From: Thermoleophilia bacterium
GTDB taxonomy: Bacteria; Actinomycetota; Thermoleophilia; UBA2241
Direction: 5' to 3'
Length of the DNA stretch: 64,000 nucleotides
Assembly (NCBI GenBank): GCA_041393415.1
Contig: JAWKKE010000005.1
Location: 62,001-126,000, forward strand
How positions within the stretch are numbered: position 1 is the stretch's first letter; each line of letters opens with the position of its first letter. The notes beneath the pieces are model-generated. The model worked only from the letters and a program-made list of their open reading frames with translations. It was not told where the DNA came from and did no database searches. Both the position numbers and the translations under genes were made by a program. Shown one piece after another: positions 52,534-61,935 of the stretch.

Positions 52534-54113
52534 GCAACGTCTCCTGGGGAGTAACCGGTCTGACGGTGCAACACGGGCAGCACGTGGCGCTCGACAACGT
52601 CACACTGAGCGTGCGAGCCGGCGGCATCACGGCCGTGTACGGGGGCGACGGCGCCGGCAAGTCGACGCTCCTGCGCGCCCTGGCCGGCGGCGTGCGACCA
52701 AGCAGCGGCAGCATAGATCGTCCCAACCGAGCGCTGATCGGCGTCGTCCCAGGCACAAGCGGCATCTACACGGATCTCAGTGTCGACGAGAACATCGCCT
52801 TCGTCGCCGAAGCGTATGGTCTGACCGGCGCCAAGCTCACGGCGCAAACTCAGGCGCTCCTGGCGCGAACCGGACTAGAAGGTACCGGCGACAGGCTCGC
52901 CGGGCGCCTCTCCGGGGGCATGCGGCAGAAGCTCGCCTTCGCCCTAGCCATGCTCCACGAGCCGAGACTGCTTATCCTCGACGAACCCACAACCGGCGTG
53001 GACCCCGTGAGCCGCGCCGACCTCTGGCGACTCATCGCGGGTGCCGCTGCCGACGGGACAGCGGTCGTCGTCGCCACCGACTCCTACGACGAGGCGGCGC
53101 GAGCAGAGAACGTTCTCACCCTCGAGGGCGGCCACGTAGTAGCCAGCGGCGCGCTTCCCGCGGCGCCGCCGCGCGCTCGGAACACCGCGCAGACAGAACC
53201 GCAGGTGGTCGACGGTACGGACCCGAGCGCAACGCCGCTCGCTCTGTCGCGCCACGTCGCCAAAGTGTTCGGGCACATGAGCGCCGTCATCGACGTTGAC
53301 CTCACCGTTGCCCCCGGTGAAGTGGTGGGACTTCTGGGAGCCAACGGCGCGGGCAAGACCACGCTCATCCGCATGCTCCTCGGCCTATTGGAACCCTCAT
53401 CCGGGCAAGTCGAGCTGTTCGGCCAGGGGCCATCGCGTGCCACGCGCCGCCGCCTCGGGTACGTCCCGCAGGGGCTCGGGCTCTGGGAAGACCTCACGGT
53501 GGCGGAGAATCTCGCCTTCGTCGCGCGTGCGTTCGGCGCCGGCCAACCGGCGCTCGGCGCCGACGACGCCGAGCTCGTCGCGCACAGCGATACGCTGGTT
53601 CGCGACCTTCCTTTCGGATTGCGCCGGCGCCTGGCATTTGCCGCCGCCCTCGCTCACAACCCTGAGCTGCTCGTTCTCGACGAACCCACCTCAGGAGTCG
53701 GCGCGAGCGCCCGCGCACGCCTCTGGACGACGATTCATTCCGCCGCACAGCGCGGCGCCGGCGTTCTGGTCACAACCCACCATCTCGAAGAGGCCGACGA
53801 GTGCGACCGCCTGGTCATCATGGCTGCCGGCCGCGTCGTCGCCGACGGCCGGCTCGCGGACATCGTTGGCACCGCTCAGGCGCTGGCGATCGAGTCGGAA
53901 CACTGGGAAGTGGCTTTCGCCGCGCTCGAAGCGGATGGCCTGCCGACGGCGCTCGTGGGCCGCGTGCTCCGCGTACCCGAGTCCAACCCAGAACGGGTGC
54001 GCCGCGCACTGCAGGCGCGTGGTCTCACGGCCACCATCACGCCGGTTCCAGCCACGCTGGAAGAGGTGTTCGTCACGCTCACTCGCGGCCACTCAGACAC
54101 CAACGCCGCGTGA
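52530..54113 (+). CDS. ABC transporter ATPase with two fused nucleotide-binding domains
   Basis: 527-residue protein with two ABC domains in one chain, as in YbhF-type exporters. Domain 1 has VYGGDGAGKSTLLRA at 37-51, signature LSGGMRQKLAFAL and ILDEPTTGVDP. Domain 2 has GANGAGKTTLIRML and VLDEPTSGVGA, but its signature is LPFGLRRRLAFAA, lacking the normal SGG core, so one of the two ATP sites may be poorly active. It is coupled by overlapping codons to the permease before and the MFS gene after. Confidence 0.92.
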   Translation: MSNVSWGVTGLTVQHGQHVALDNVTLSVRAGGITAVYGGDGAGKSTLLRALAGGVRPSSGSIDRPNRALIGVVPGTSGIYTDLSVDENIAFVAEAYGLTGAKLTAQTQALLARTGLEGTGDRLAGRLSGGMRQKLAFALAMLHEPRLLILDEPTTGVDPVSRADLWRLIAGAAADGTAVVVATDSYDEAARAENVLTLEGGHVVASGALPAAPPRARNTAQTEPQVVDGTDPSATPLALSRHVAKVFGHMSAVIDVDLTVAPGEVVGLLGANGAGKTTLIRMLLGLLEPSSGQVELFGQGPSRATRRRLGYVPQGLGLWEDLTVAENLAFVARAFGAGQPALGADDAELVAHSDTLVRDLPFGLRRRLAFAAALAHNPELLVLDEPTSGVGASARARLWTTIHSAAQRGAGVLVTTHHLEEADECDRLVIMAAGRVVADGRLADIVGTAQALAIESEHWEVAFAALEADGLPTALVGRVLRVPESNPERVRRALQARGLTATITPVPATLEEVFVTLTRGHSDTNAA

Positions 54114-55801
54114 AGCAGCCTCTTCCGAACGGTAGCGCACCGGTCGCCGATATCGGGGATCCGCGCAAGTGGTGGATCCTCTTCGCCGTCAGCTTCGGCA
54201 TGTTCATGGCCCTGCTCGACGTCACGATCGTCAACATCGCGATCCCCACGATCATGGACGATCTCAGCGCTTCGGTCGCGGATGTCTCGTGGGTCATCAG
54301 CGCCTACAGCCTGACGCTGGCCGTCCTCTTCCTGAGCATGGGGCGCGTCTCCGACAAGTTCGGGCAGAAGCGCACCTTCCTCGCCGTCGGGGTGGTCTGC
54401 TTCACGATCTTCTCACTCCTCTGCGGACTGGCGCCAAACATCCAGTGGCTGATCGTCTTCCGTGTCGGCCAGGGTATCGGAGGCGCGGCACTGGCACCCA
54501 TCTCACTGGCCATCCTTCTCGGCGCCTTTCCCGCCCGCGAGCGCGGCGCCGCCGTCGGCATCTGGGGAGCGATCGGGTCCGTTGCCGGCGCCGTCGGCCC
54601 ATCGCTCGGTGGTGTCATCATCCAGTACCTGTCCTGGCACTGGATCTTCTTCGTTAATGTGCCGGTCGGCATCGTCGCGCTGCTCGTGGGCTGGCGTGTC
54701 ATCCCCAATCGACCCGTGGCCGGCGCGGTCCGAGGTGTCGACCTCCCCGGCCTCGGCATCTCAGCTGTCGGGCTCTTCTGCCTCGTCCTGGCCCTGATCC
54801 AGGGCAACGACTGGGGTTGGACCTCGACGCGCACACTGGCGCTTTTCGGCGTGGCGATCGTCAGCTACCCACTCTTCCTCTGGTGGGAATCGCACACGGA
54901 GACGCCGATGTTCGACCTGCGGCTGCTGCGTATCCGCTCGTTCACCGCCGCGAACAGCGCGATGTTCTTCGTCGGCACGGCGATGGGCGGCGCCGCGTTC
55001 CTGCTCGTCCTCTTCCTCGTCAGCGTGCTCGGCTACAGCGAGCTCCAGGCAGCCCTGGCGATCACACCGATGCCCCTGACGGGGCTTGTGGTAGCGCCCT
55101 TTGTTGGGCGCCTCGTCGACCGAGTTGGGCCACGCATTCCCGGCGTAGTCGGCGCACTCTTCTTCGTCGCCGGCCTCGTTCTGCTGGCACAACTCGACGG
55201 CGAGGCCAGCGCGACCGATGCCATGTGGCGCACGGTGCTGCTCGGCGCCGGCATTGGATTCAGCATGCCGACCTTCTCGGCGGCGGCGATGGGCTCGCTT
55301 CCACCGCACGTCGCCGGGGTCGGCTCCGGCGCCTTGAACACCTTGCGTCAGGTCGGCTTCTCACTTGGCCTCGCCGTGGTCGTCGCAGTCTTCTCGCACG
55401 CGTTGATCGTCAATTCGCAGGAGGCCGCCGCCAGCGCGGTGGCCTACGTTCAAACGCGAACCGAACTGCCGGCGAAGACGCGAGCAGCGATCAGCGCCGC
55501 CATTCTCAAGCAGGCCGACAACCCACAGGAGGCGCGCGCCGTGGTGAGCGGCGGCAGCTTGCCGGGCGTGCCGGCGGCAGCGCCGGGCACTCCCGCCGCC
55601 GCCACGCAAGCCGAGATCGGTGCCGCGATTGCCGCGATCTTTCGCGACACGCTCGCGCGCTCGTTCGCTTGGCCGTTCTACGCTGCCGCAGTCGCTGCCG
55701 CCCTCGCGGCGATCCCTGCGCTGTTCACAGGCCGCCGTCTCGGCGAACATGAGGGCCATCATGAGTTGACGCGAGCGCAGCGCATCGCCGAACGACAGTG
55801 A
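54110..55801 (+). CDS. MFS multidrug transporter, DHA2 (EmrB/QacA) type
   Basis: 563-residue proton-driven exporter with about 14 helices. It has the DHA2 start FAVSFGMFMALLDVTIVNIAIPTIMDDL, motif A variant GRVSDKFGQKRTFL, and motif C region GSVAGAVGPSLGGVI. A Pro/Ala-rich loop of about 80 residues near the C-terminus (VVSGGSLPGVPAAAPGTPAAA) precedes the last helix and is unusual. The GTG start overlaps the ATPase stop; its stop overlaps the TetR start. An ABC exporter and an MFS exporter in one operon suggest response to one class of toxic compound. Confidence 0.92.
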   Translation: MKQPLPNGSAPVADIGDPRKWWILFAVSFGMFMALLDVTIVNIAIPTIMDDLSASVADVSWVISAYSLTLAVLFLSMGRVSDKFGQKRTFLAVGVVCFTIFSLLCGLAPNIQWLIVFRVGQGIGGAALAPISLAILLGAFPARERGAAVGIWGAIGSVAGAVGPSLGGVIIQYLSWHWIFFVNVPVGIVALLVGWRVIPNRPVAGAVRGVDLPGLGISAVGLFCLVLALIQGNDWGWTSTRTLALFGVAIVSYPLFLWWESHTETPMFDLRLLRIRSFTAANSAMFFVGTAMGGAAFLLVLFLVSVLGYSELQAALAITPMPLTGLVVAPFVGRLVDRVGPRIPGVVGALFFVAGLVLLAQLDGEASATDAMWRTVLLGAGIGFSMPTFSAAAMGSLPPHVAGVGSGALNTLRQVGFSLGLAVVVAVFSHALIVNSQEAAASAVAYVQTRTELPAKTRAAISAAILKQADNPQEARAVVSGGSLPGVPAAAPGTPAAATQAEIGAAIAAIFRDTLARSFAWPFYAAAVAAALAAIPALFTGRRLGEHEGHHELTRAQRIAERQ

Positions 55802-56580
55802 GCACCATGGCGCCAAGTGACAAGCGCAACCCTCAAACAGGTACCGGAGACGCCACGCCAGGCGGCGCCACAGGGCGAAGACGCGGGAAGGCCGCGACAC
55901 GCGACGCCATTCTCGCGGCCGCTCGCGACGCCTTCGCCACAGCCGGCTACGATCGCGCTACGTTGCGCGGTATCGCTCACGCAGCGCACGTGGATCCCGC
56001 TCTGGTAATCCACTACTTCGGCTCCAAGAAGGGCCTCTTCGCCATCGCGCTGCAACTCCCAGTCTCGCCGGGCGACATCATCACGGCCCTCCTGAGCAGC
56101 AAGGATCCGAGCGCGCACGACCATCTCGGGGAGACCATAGTGCGCACGTTCTTGAGCGCCTGGGAACCACCGACGAGCAGGCCGCAACTCGTCGCCATGG
56201 TGCGTTCTGGTCTCACCAACGACGTCGCGCAGGCGATGATCCGGGACACCCTCGGGGCTCAGATCTTCCAGCCGGTGACGGCCGCGCTCGGCGTCCCCGA
56301 CGGCGAACTGCGCGCAACGCTCATCGGCTCGCAACTCGTCGGACTCGCCATCATGCGCTACATCATCTTCATCGAGCCGATCGCGTCGGCCACGCCGGAA
56401 CACCTCGTGGCCGCAGTCGGTCCCACCATTCAGCATTACCTGCTCGACGACCTCACGGGCTACGAGCATCCGAGCCCGCCGCCGACTACGCTACGCCCGT
56501 CGCCGCGCCAGACTGTTGCTGACGGCCTTCTCGATCTCGACAAGGAGAAAGGCGACCACGCCGAGCGCCAGAATCGGTAG
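55798..56580 (+). CDS. TetR-family regulator of the efflux operon
   Basis: 260-residue repressor. The HTH is at about 33-80: AATRDAILAAARDAFATAGYDRATLRGIAHAAHVDPALVIHYFGSKKGLF. The ligand domain resembles TetR_C with ALQLPVSPGDIITALL. The last 30 codons, rich in Pro and charged residues, overlap the 3' end of the P-type ATPase gene on the other strand by 90 bp. The GTG start overlaps the MFS stop. It likely represses the operon through the inverted repeat at 51317-51338 and is released by a transported drug. Confidence 0.92.
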   Translation: MSTMAPSDKRNPQTGTGDATPGGATGRRRGKAATRDAILAAARDAFATAGYDRATLRGIAHAAHVDPALVIHYFGSKKGLFAIALQLPVSPGDIITALLSSKDPSAHDHLGETIVRTFLSAWEPPTSRPQLVAMVRSGLTNDVAQAMIRDTLGAQIFQPVTAALGVPDGELRATLIGSQLVGLAIMRYIIFIEPIASATPEHLVAAVGPTIQHYLLDDLTGYEHPSPPPTTLRPSPRQTVADGLLDLDKEKGDHAERQNR

Positions 56581-59214
56581 CCACATCCAGGCCTCCAGGG
56601 GAGCGCTCTGGAAGGCCGTATTCATGAACGGCGCGTACGTGTAGAGCAACTGCAGCGCGATCATGATCGCAACGCCGCCGAGCACCCAGCGATTCGAGAA
56701 CTGTGGCAGGCGGAAGTATGAGCGCGTGAGCGAGCGACAGTTGAACAGGTAGAACAACTCCACTACCACGAAGACGTTGACGGCGAGCGTGCGCGAGACC
56801 TCGGACGACATGCCCTCGCCCTGCGCCCACTCGAAGAGGCCGAAGGCCCCGGCGAGCAACAGTGCACCCACGAAGATGATGCGCCTGATGAGATCGCCGG
56901 TCAGGATTGGCGTCGTCGGCTTGCGCGGCTGACGCTCCATGATGCCCGCCTCCTTGGGCTCGAAGGCAAGCATGAGCCCCAGAAGAACGGCAGTCGTCAT
57001 GTTTATCCAGAGAATCTGCACCGGCAGGATCGGGAGAGTACTGCCGAGAAAGATCGCAGCGAGGATCACCAGCCCCTCACCGAGGTTCGTCGGCAGCGTC
57101 CAGGTGATGAACTTGATGAGGTTGTCGAAGACGCCACGACCCTCCTCGACGGCCGCTTCGATCGAGGCGAAGTTGTCGTCGGTGAGCACCATGTCGGCCG
57201 CCTCCTTGGCGACATCGGTGCCGTTGATGCCCATCGCTGTGCCGATATCGGATTGCTTGAGGGCAGGGGCGTCGTTGACACCATCGCCGGTCATGGCAAC
57301 GACGTGCCCCCGACTCTGTAGTGCCTCCACCAGACGCAGCTTCTGCTCCGGAGACACGCGCGCGAAGACGGCAGTATCCTCGGCGCGCGCGATGAGTTCC
57401 GCGTCAGTGAGACGACTCAGATCACTGCCCGTGAGCGCGACCGGGAGGGCCGTATCGTCGTCCGCCACAAGCCCGATCTGGCGCGCGATCGCGGCCGCCG
57501 TCACCGCGTGATCGCCGGTGATCATCTTGACTCGAATGCCGGCCGTCTGGCAGGCCTTGACCGCCGCGATCGCCTCCGGCCGCGGCGGATCGATCATCGC
57601 CTGCAGACCAAGGAAGGTGAGGTCAGTGAGGTGATCGTGCTCGAGATCGGTCACCCCCGCAGGCAGTTCCCCGCGGGCAAAGGCGAGCACACGCAGCCCC
57701 GCCGCGGCAAGACGCTCCACATCGGCGTGCACGGCGGCAGCGTCGAGAGACTCGCGACCACCGTCGAGGCCGAGAGCGTCACGGCAGCGCTCGAGAACAC
57801 TCTCGACGCTGCCCTTCATGAAGACACTCGCCGGCGCTTCGTCGTTTGAGCTGTGCAGCGTTGCCATGTACTGGTGCAGCGACTCGAATGGGATCGTGTC
57901 ACGACGCGGCTCCTGCGCCTCCAGAGCCGCGCGCTCTAGACCAGCCTTTCCGGCCGCCGCGAGGAGGGCGCCCTCCGTGGGGTCGCCGTGGATCGTCCAG
58001 CGCTCTTCCTCGTGCTTCAGCACGCTGTCGTTGCAGAGCGCTCCGGCAACGAGAGTGGTGCGCAGAGCCGGAATTGTGTCGACATCTACGGCGTTATGTG
58101 GATCCGCGGCGGTAGCGACAGAACCGACCGGCTCATAGCCGCCACCGCTCACGACGAACTCCCGGCCCCCGGTGACGATACGCTGCACCGTCATTTGATT
58201 CTGTGTGAGCGTGCCGGTCTTGTCGGTGCAGATCACAGTAGTGCTGCCGAGAGTCTCCACCGCCGGCAACTTGCGAATGATCGCCTTGCGCCTGGCCATG
58301 CGTGACACGCCGATCGCCAGGGTGATCGTCACGGCCGCCGGCAAACCCTCCGGGATGGCCCCGACGGCCAGCGCCACCGCGGCGAGGAACATATCGACCA
58401 CCGTCTCGCCGCGAAGCAGCCCGACGACGAACGTCACCGCGCCAAGCGCAAGGATCACGATCAGCAGGAGCGTGCTGAACGCCGCAATCTTCTTGGTCAG
58501 AGGCGTCGACAGGTCGTCCGCCTGCGTGATAAGGCTCGAGATGCGTCCGACTTCGGTATCGTCGCCGATGCCGACGACCACACCTGCACCCTGGCCGAAC
58601 GTGACCAAAGCGGATGCGTAGGCCATGTTTGCGCGCTCGGCCAGCACCGTCTCGCGTTCCACGAGTTCGGGCCGCTTCTCCACCGGTAAAGACTCGCCGG
58701 TCAACGCCGACTCGTCGATTTGGAGATCACGACTGCGGAACAGGCGTAGATCGGCCGGCACCCTGTCGCCGGCCTGCAAGAAGACGATGTCGCCCGGCAC
58801 GAGATCGACCGCCGAGAGCCGCACCTGCTCACCGCTGCGCAGCACGGTGGCTTCTGTCGTCATGGTCTTGGCCAGCGCCTCGATCGCCTGAACGGCCTTC
58901 GCCTCCTGAAGGTAGCCCACGACTGCGTTGACGATGACGACGCCGAAAATGACGCCGGAGTCGACCCATTCGCGCAAGAAGGCGGTTATGGCGCCGGACG
59001 CAATGAGGATGTAGATCAGCGGTTGGTGAAACTGCAGCAGAAAGCGTTTGAAGGCACTCGAACCGCCGCGCGCCGTGAGTTCGTTCGGGCCGAACTCCTC
59101 TTGCCGGTGCTTGACCTCGAACACATCGAGCCCTGCGTCGGGGTTCGTCTCGATGAGCTCGAAGACCTCTTCGGCCGGCAAGTGATGCCAGTTCATCCCG
59201 GCGATTTGGTCCAT
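56491..59214 (-). CDS. P-type cation-transporting ATPase (P2A, Ca2+-type)
   Basis: 907-residue membrane ATPase. It has an N-terminal cation ATPase domain, TGES at 172-175 (actuator), PEGL at 288-291 in helix 4 (GAIPEGLPAAVT, typical of Ca2+ and Na+/K+ class), phosphorylation site DKTGTLT starting at Asp331, KGSVE and GDGVNDAPAL hinge motifs, and six C-terminal helices. The helix 4 motif suggests Ca2+ or Mn2+ export. The ATG at 59214 follows GGAGCGTGA. It is preceded by a TATACT sequence at 59275-59280 that may be its -10. Confidence 0.93.
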   Translation of the reverse strand: MDQIAGMNWHHLPAEEVFELIETNPDAGLDVFEVKHRQEEFGPNELTARGGSSAFKRFLLQFHQPLIYILIASGAITAFLREWVDSGVIFGVVIVNAVVGYLQEAKAVQAIEALAKTMTTEATVLRSGEQVRLSAVDLVPGDIVFLQAGDRVPADLRLFRSRDLQIDESALTGESLPVEKRPELVERETVLAERANMAYASALVTFGQGAGVVVGIGDDTEVGRISSLITQADDLSTPLTKKIAAFSTLLLIVILALGAVTFVVGLLRGETVVDMFLAAVALAVGAIPEGLPAAVTITLAIGVSRMARRKAIIRKLPAVETLGSTTVICTDKTGTLTQNQMTVQRIVTGGREFVVSGGGYEPVGSVATAADPHNAVDVDTIPALRTTLVAGALCNDSVLKHEEERWTIHGDPTEGALLAAAGKAGLERAALEAQEPRRDTIPFESLHQYMATLHSSNDEAPASVFMKGSVESVLERCRDALGLDGGRESLDAAAVHADVERLAAAGLRVLAFARGELPAGVTDLEHDHLTDLTFLGLQAMIDPPRPEAIAAVKACQTAGIRVKMITGDHAVTAAAIARQIGLVADDDTALPVALTGSDLSRLTDAELIARAEDTAVFARVSPEQKLRLVEALQSRGHVVAMTGDGVNDAPALKQSDIGTAMGINGTDVAKEAADMVLTDDNFASIEAAVEEGRGVFDNLIKFITWTLPTNLGEGLVILAAIFLGSTLPILPVQILWINMTTAVLLGLMLAFEPKEAGIMERQPRKPTTPILTGDLIRRIIFVGALLLAGAFGLFEWAQGEGMSSEVSRTLAVNVFVVVELFYLFNCRSLTRSYFRLPQFSNRWVLGGVAIMIALQLLYTYAPFMNTAFQSAPLEAWMWLPILALGVVAFLLVEIEKAVSNSLARRRA

Positions 59215-59290
59215 TCACGCTCCTCACTTGAGGGTAGGGCGACGACACCGTTGCGAGCACCGCAGCGTCGTCGCAGTATATCCGGCACGC

Positions 59291-59327
59291 GGCCCCGCCC
59301 GTCGCTCTCACGATGACGGGCGGGGCC
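59291..59327. terminator. GC-rich hairpin after the ABC permease gene
   Basis: Arms GGCCCCGCCCGTC (59291-59303) and GACGGGCGGGGCC (59315-59327) pair over an 11-base loop in the gap between the ABC permease stop and the P-ATPase start. There is no T-tract on the minus strand, but position and stem suggest it ends the ABC transcript. Confidence 0.6.
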
Positions 59328-59379
59328 TTGTTCATACGGCCCGAAGCCTCTCTTCACAAGTCACGACGCGCGCTGATCG

Positions 59380-61935
59380 TCACTCGTAGTGGATGGCGTC
59401 GAGAATATCGATACGCGCCGCGCGCCGCGCGGGCAGGATCGCGGCGACAATGCCGACGACGACGGCAAGCAACAGGAACACGATGAGTTGCACCGTCGGG
59501 ATCGAGAAGGTGATGCCCTGTCCCGCGAAACGCGTGGTGACGACGAAGGCGAAAAGCGTGCCGACAACAATCCCCATGACGCCGCCCATTACCGACGTAA
59601 TCACGCTCTCATAGCGAACGGTGCTGCGGATCTGCGCACGTGACGAGCCGATGGCGCGCAGCATGCCGATCTCCCGTGTGCGCTCGTAGACCGAGAGAAC
59701 GAGCGTGTTGACGATCCCGAATAGCGAGATGATCACGCTCATTGCCAACAGGCCGTAGAGCAGATTCAGGAGTTGATTGACCATACCGACGATGCTGTCC
59801 TTGTACTCTCCGGCCGTGCGCACCTCGGCGGTCGGTGTGTCGGCGAGCGCCGCTTCGATGTCCGTCTTGAGCGCGTCTAGCGCAACCCCCTCGTCGGCGC
59901 CCACCAACACCATGAAGAGTTGGCGCTTGTCGAAGAGGTGGTCATAGGCGGTAAGACTGCCGACGAGGCCGTTCAACATGAGTGGATCACGAAAGATGCC
60001 CACGACGGTGAGATCGGCGGTGGTACCCGCCACCGTTTGCACAGGCACGGTATCGCCCACGCCGACCCCGAGCGCCTCAGCCGTCTGCTCCTCGACGATC
60101 ACGCTCGTGTCGTCCAAGCGTTCGAGCACCGTATCGTCGGCACCCCCAAGCCAGTCGAAGCTCCACACCGCACCGAAGTCACCGGGGTCCATGGCATAGA
60201 AGGGAGTGATCTGATCGTTGCCTGCCTGCACCTGTTGCGCATTCAGCCCCGCCACCGCGGACACGTCATGAACGTTCGCAACCGCGGCGATCGTCGAATC
60301 GGGCAACGTAAGGTAGTTGCCGCCCGAGATGACGTAGTCCGCCCGCACCACTCGATCGAAGCCGTCAATGAACGACGCCTTCATGCCTTGCGCGAAGACC
60401 GCGACGAACACGACTACCGCGAGCCCGATCATGAGCGCCGAAGCGGTCGCCGCGGTGCGTCCAGGATTGCGTCGCGTGTTGTCGCGCGCGAGACGGCCGC
60501 TGATCGGCGAGAGCCTCTGCAGCGGCCAGCCGAGCGTCTTGGCCACCGGGCCTACGAAGTAGCGGCTCAGCATCGCCACGGCGACGAACACGAGCACGGC
60601 CCCGACGGCCATGATCGCCAGACGTTCTGTCGTGCTACCGGAGCCATACATGCCGTAGATGATCCCCGCGATGCCGAGTCCCGCTATAAGAGCGGCGACG
60701 ATTGGCGTGAACCGCGCCAACGGTGACACGGGCAACACGGCGCCCTCCTGCAATGCAGCGATCGGCGGCACGCGCGTGGCGCGCTGCGCAGGAATGACCG
60801 CCGACAGCACCGTCACGACGATCCCCACGACAAGGGCGACGACGACGGTGCGTGGCTCCATCACGAGTCCGCTCCGCGGGATGTCGATGCCCGCAGCCGT
60901 GAAGACCGCATTGACCCCTGCGGCAACGCCCAGGCCGGCGAACAGGCCAGCGGCCGACGCGAGCACACCCATGATCAGAGCCTCCCCGGTGATCGTCAGC
61001 ATGACCTGACGCCTCGAGGCCCCCAAGGCACGCAGCATGGCGAACTCACGCCGGCGCTGTGCGACCGTCATCGAGAAGGCATTGAAGATGATGAAGGCGC
61101 CGACCAGCACGGCGATCCCGCCAAACGTGAGCAACGCTGGCCGCAGGAACTGGCTGATCGCCTCGCTCACTTGCTTGGTCTGATCGGCGGCGGCTTGCTC
61201 CCCCGTCTTCACCTCGGTGCCCTCGGGAAGAATCGGCTTGATGCGCTCTACGAGTGTCTCGGGTGATGTACCGACCTCCGCCTTGACATCGATATAGCTG
61301 ACTCGCCCTTCCATATCGAACCACTGCTCGGCGTCGGCACGTGTCATCTGGATGAGCAGCGAGCCGCCGAGCGAGGACTCGGCGCCGAAGCGGAAGATGC
61401 CGGCCACGGTCACGTCCTCAGAGCCGGCATCCGTAATGACCTTAAGGGTCGACCCTACCTTTAGATTTTGGTCGGTGGCGAGCTTCTCGACGATCGCCAC
61501 CTCGCCTTGTTGCGTCGGGCGCCCGCCCGCCACGTACTCAGAGCTTTCGTCGATCGTGGCTTCGTCGACCGAGAAGAACAGCGTAGGGGCGCCGCCGGTT
61601 TGGACGACTTTGCCGTCCACCGCCACGGCACCCATCCCTTGGATGTAGCCCGACGCCTGGGCAACGCCCTCGACTTCGCTCACTTGGTCGACGAGCTCGG
61701 CCGGCAGTCCGCTGACGGCGCCGGTCATCTCTCCGCCACTAAACGACTGCGTCTGCGTGATGGTGGCGTCGATCCCCTTGTATGCATCGGCGAAGATCTC
61801 TGTGAAGCCGCGATCGATTTGGTCGGTAAGCACGTACGTGCCGCTGATCATGGCGACGCCGAGCAAGATGGCGAGTGTCGTGAGAACGGTGCGCAACTTG
61901 TGCGTCGTCAGACTTCGCCAAGCGATACGAAACAT
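59380..61935 (-). CDS. ABC transporter permease, MacB/FtsX family
   Basis: 851-residue permease with two FtsX modules and two large extracytoplasmic domains. It opens with MFRIAWRSLTTHKLRTVLTTLAI, has three helices near 270-390 (including MTVAQRRREFAMLRALGASRRQVM), a fourth-to-sixth helix set in the middle, and a second FtsX module at the end (ERTREIGMLRAIGSSRAQI). This is the actinobacterial one-chain architecture for lipoprotein, peptide or lipid extrusion. The ATG overlaps the stop of the ATPase gene upstream. Confidence 0.92.
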   Translation of the reverse strand: MFRIAWRSLTTHKLRTVLTTLAILLGVAMISGTYVLTDQIDRGFTEIFADAYKGIDATITQTQSFSGGEMTGAVSGLPAELVDQVSEVEGVAQASGYIQGMGAVAVDGKVVQTGGAPTLFFSVDEATIDESSEYVAGGRPTQQGEVAIVEKLATDQNLKVGSTLKVITDAGSEDVTVAGIFRFGAESSLGGSLLIQMTRADAEQWFDMEGRVSYIDVKAEVGTSPETLVERIKPILPEGTEVKTGEQAAADQTKQVSEAISQFLRPALLTFGGIAVLVGAFIIFNAFSMTVAQRRREFAMLRALGASRRQVMLTITGEALIMGVLASAAGLFAGLGVAAGVNAVFTAAGIDIPRSGLVMEPRTVVVALVVGIVVTVLSAVIPAQRATRVPPIAALQEGAVLPVSPLARFTPIVAALIAGLGIAGIIYGMYGSGSTTERLAIMAVGAVLVFVAVAMLSRYFVGPVAKTLGWPLQRLSPISGRLARDNTRRNPGRTAATASALMIGLAVVVFVAVFAQGMKASFIDGFDRVVRADYVISGGNYLTLPDSTIAAVANVHDVSAVAGLNAQQVQAGNDQITPFYAMDPGDFGAVWSFDWLGGADDTVLERLDDTSVIVEEQTAEALGVGVGDTVPVQTVAGTTADLTVVGIFRDPLMLNGLVGSLTAYDHLFDKRQLFMVLVGADEGVALDALKTDIEAALADTPTAEVRTAGEYKDSIVGMVNQLLNLLYGLLAMSVIISLFGIVNTLVLSVYERTREIGMLRAIGSSRAQIRSTVRYESVITSVMGGVMGIVVGTLFAFVVTTRFAGQGITFSIPTVQLIVFLLLAVVVGIVAAILPARRAARIDILDAIHYE

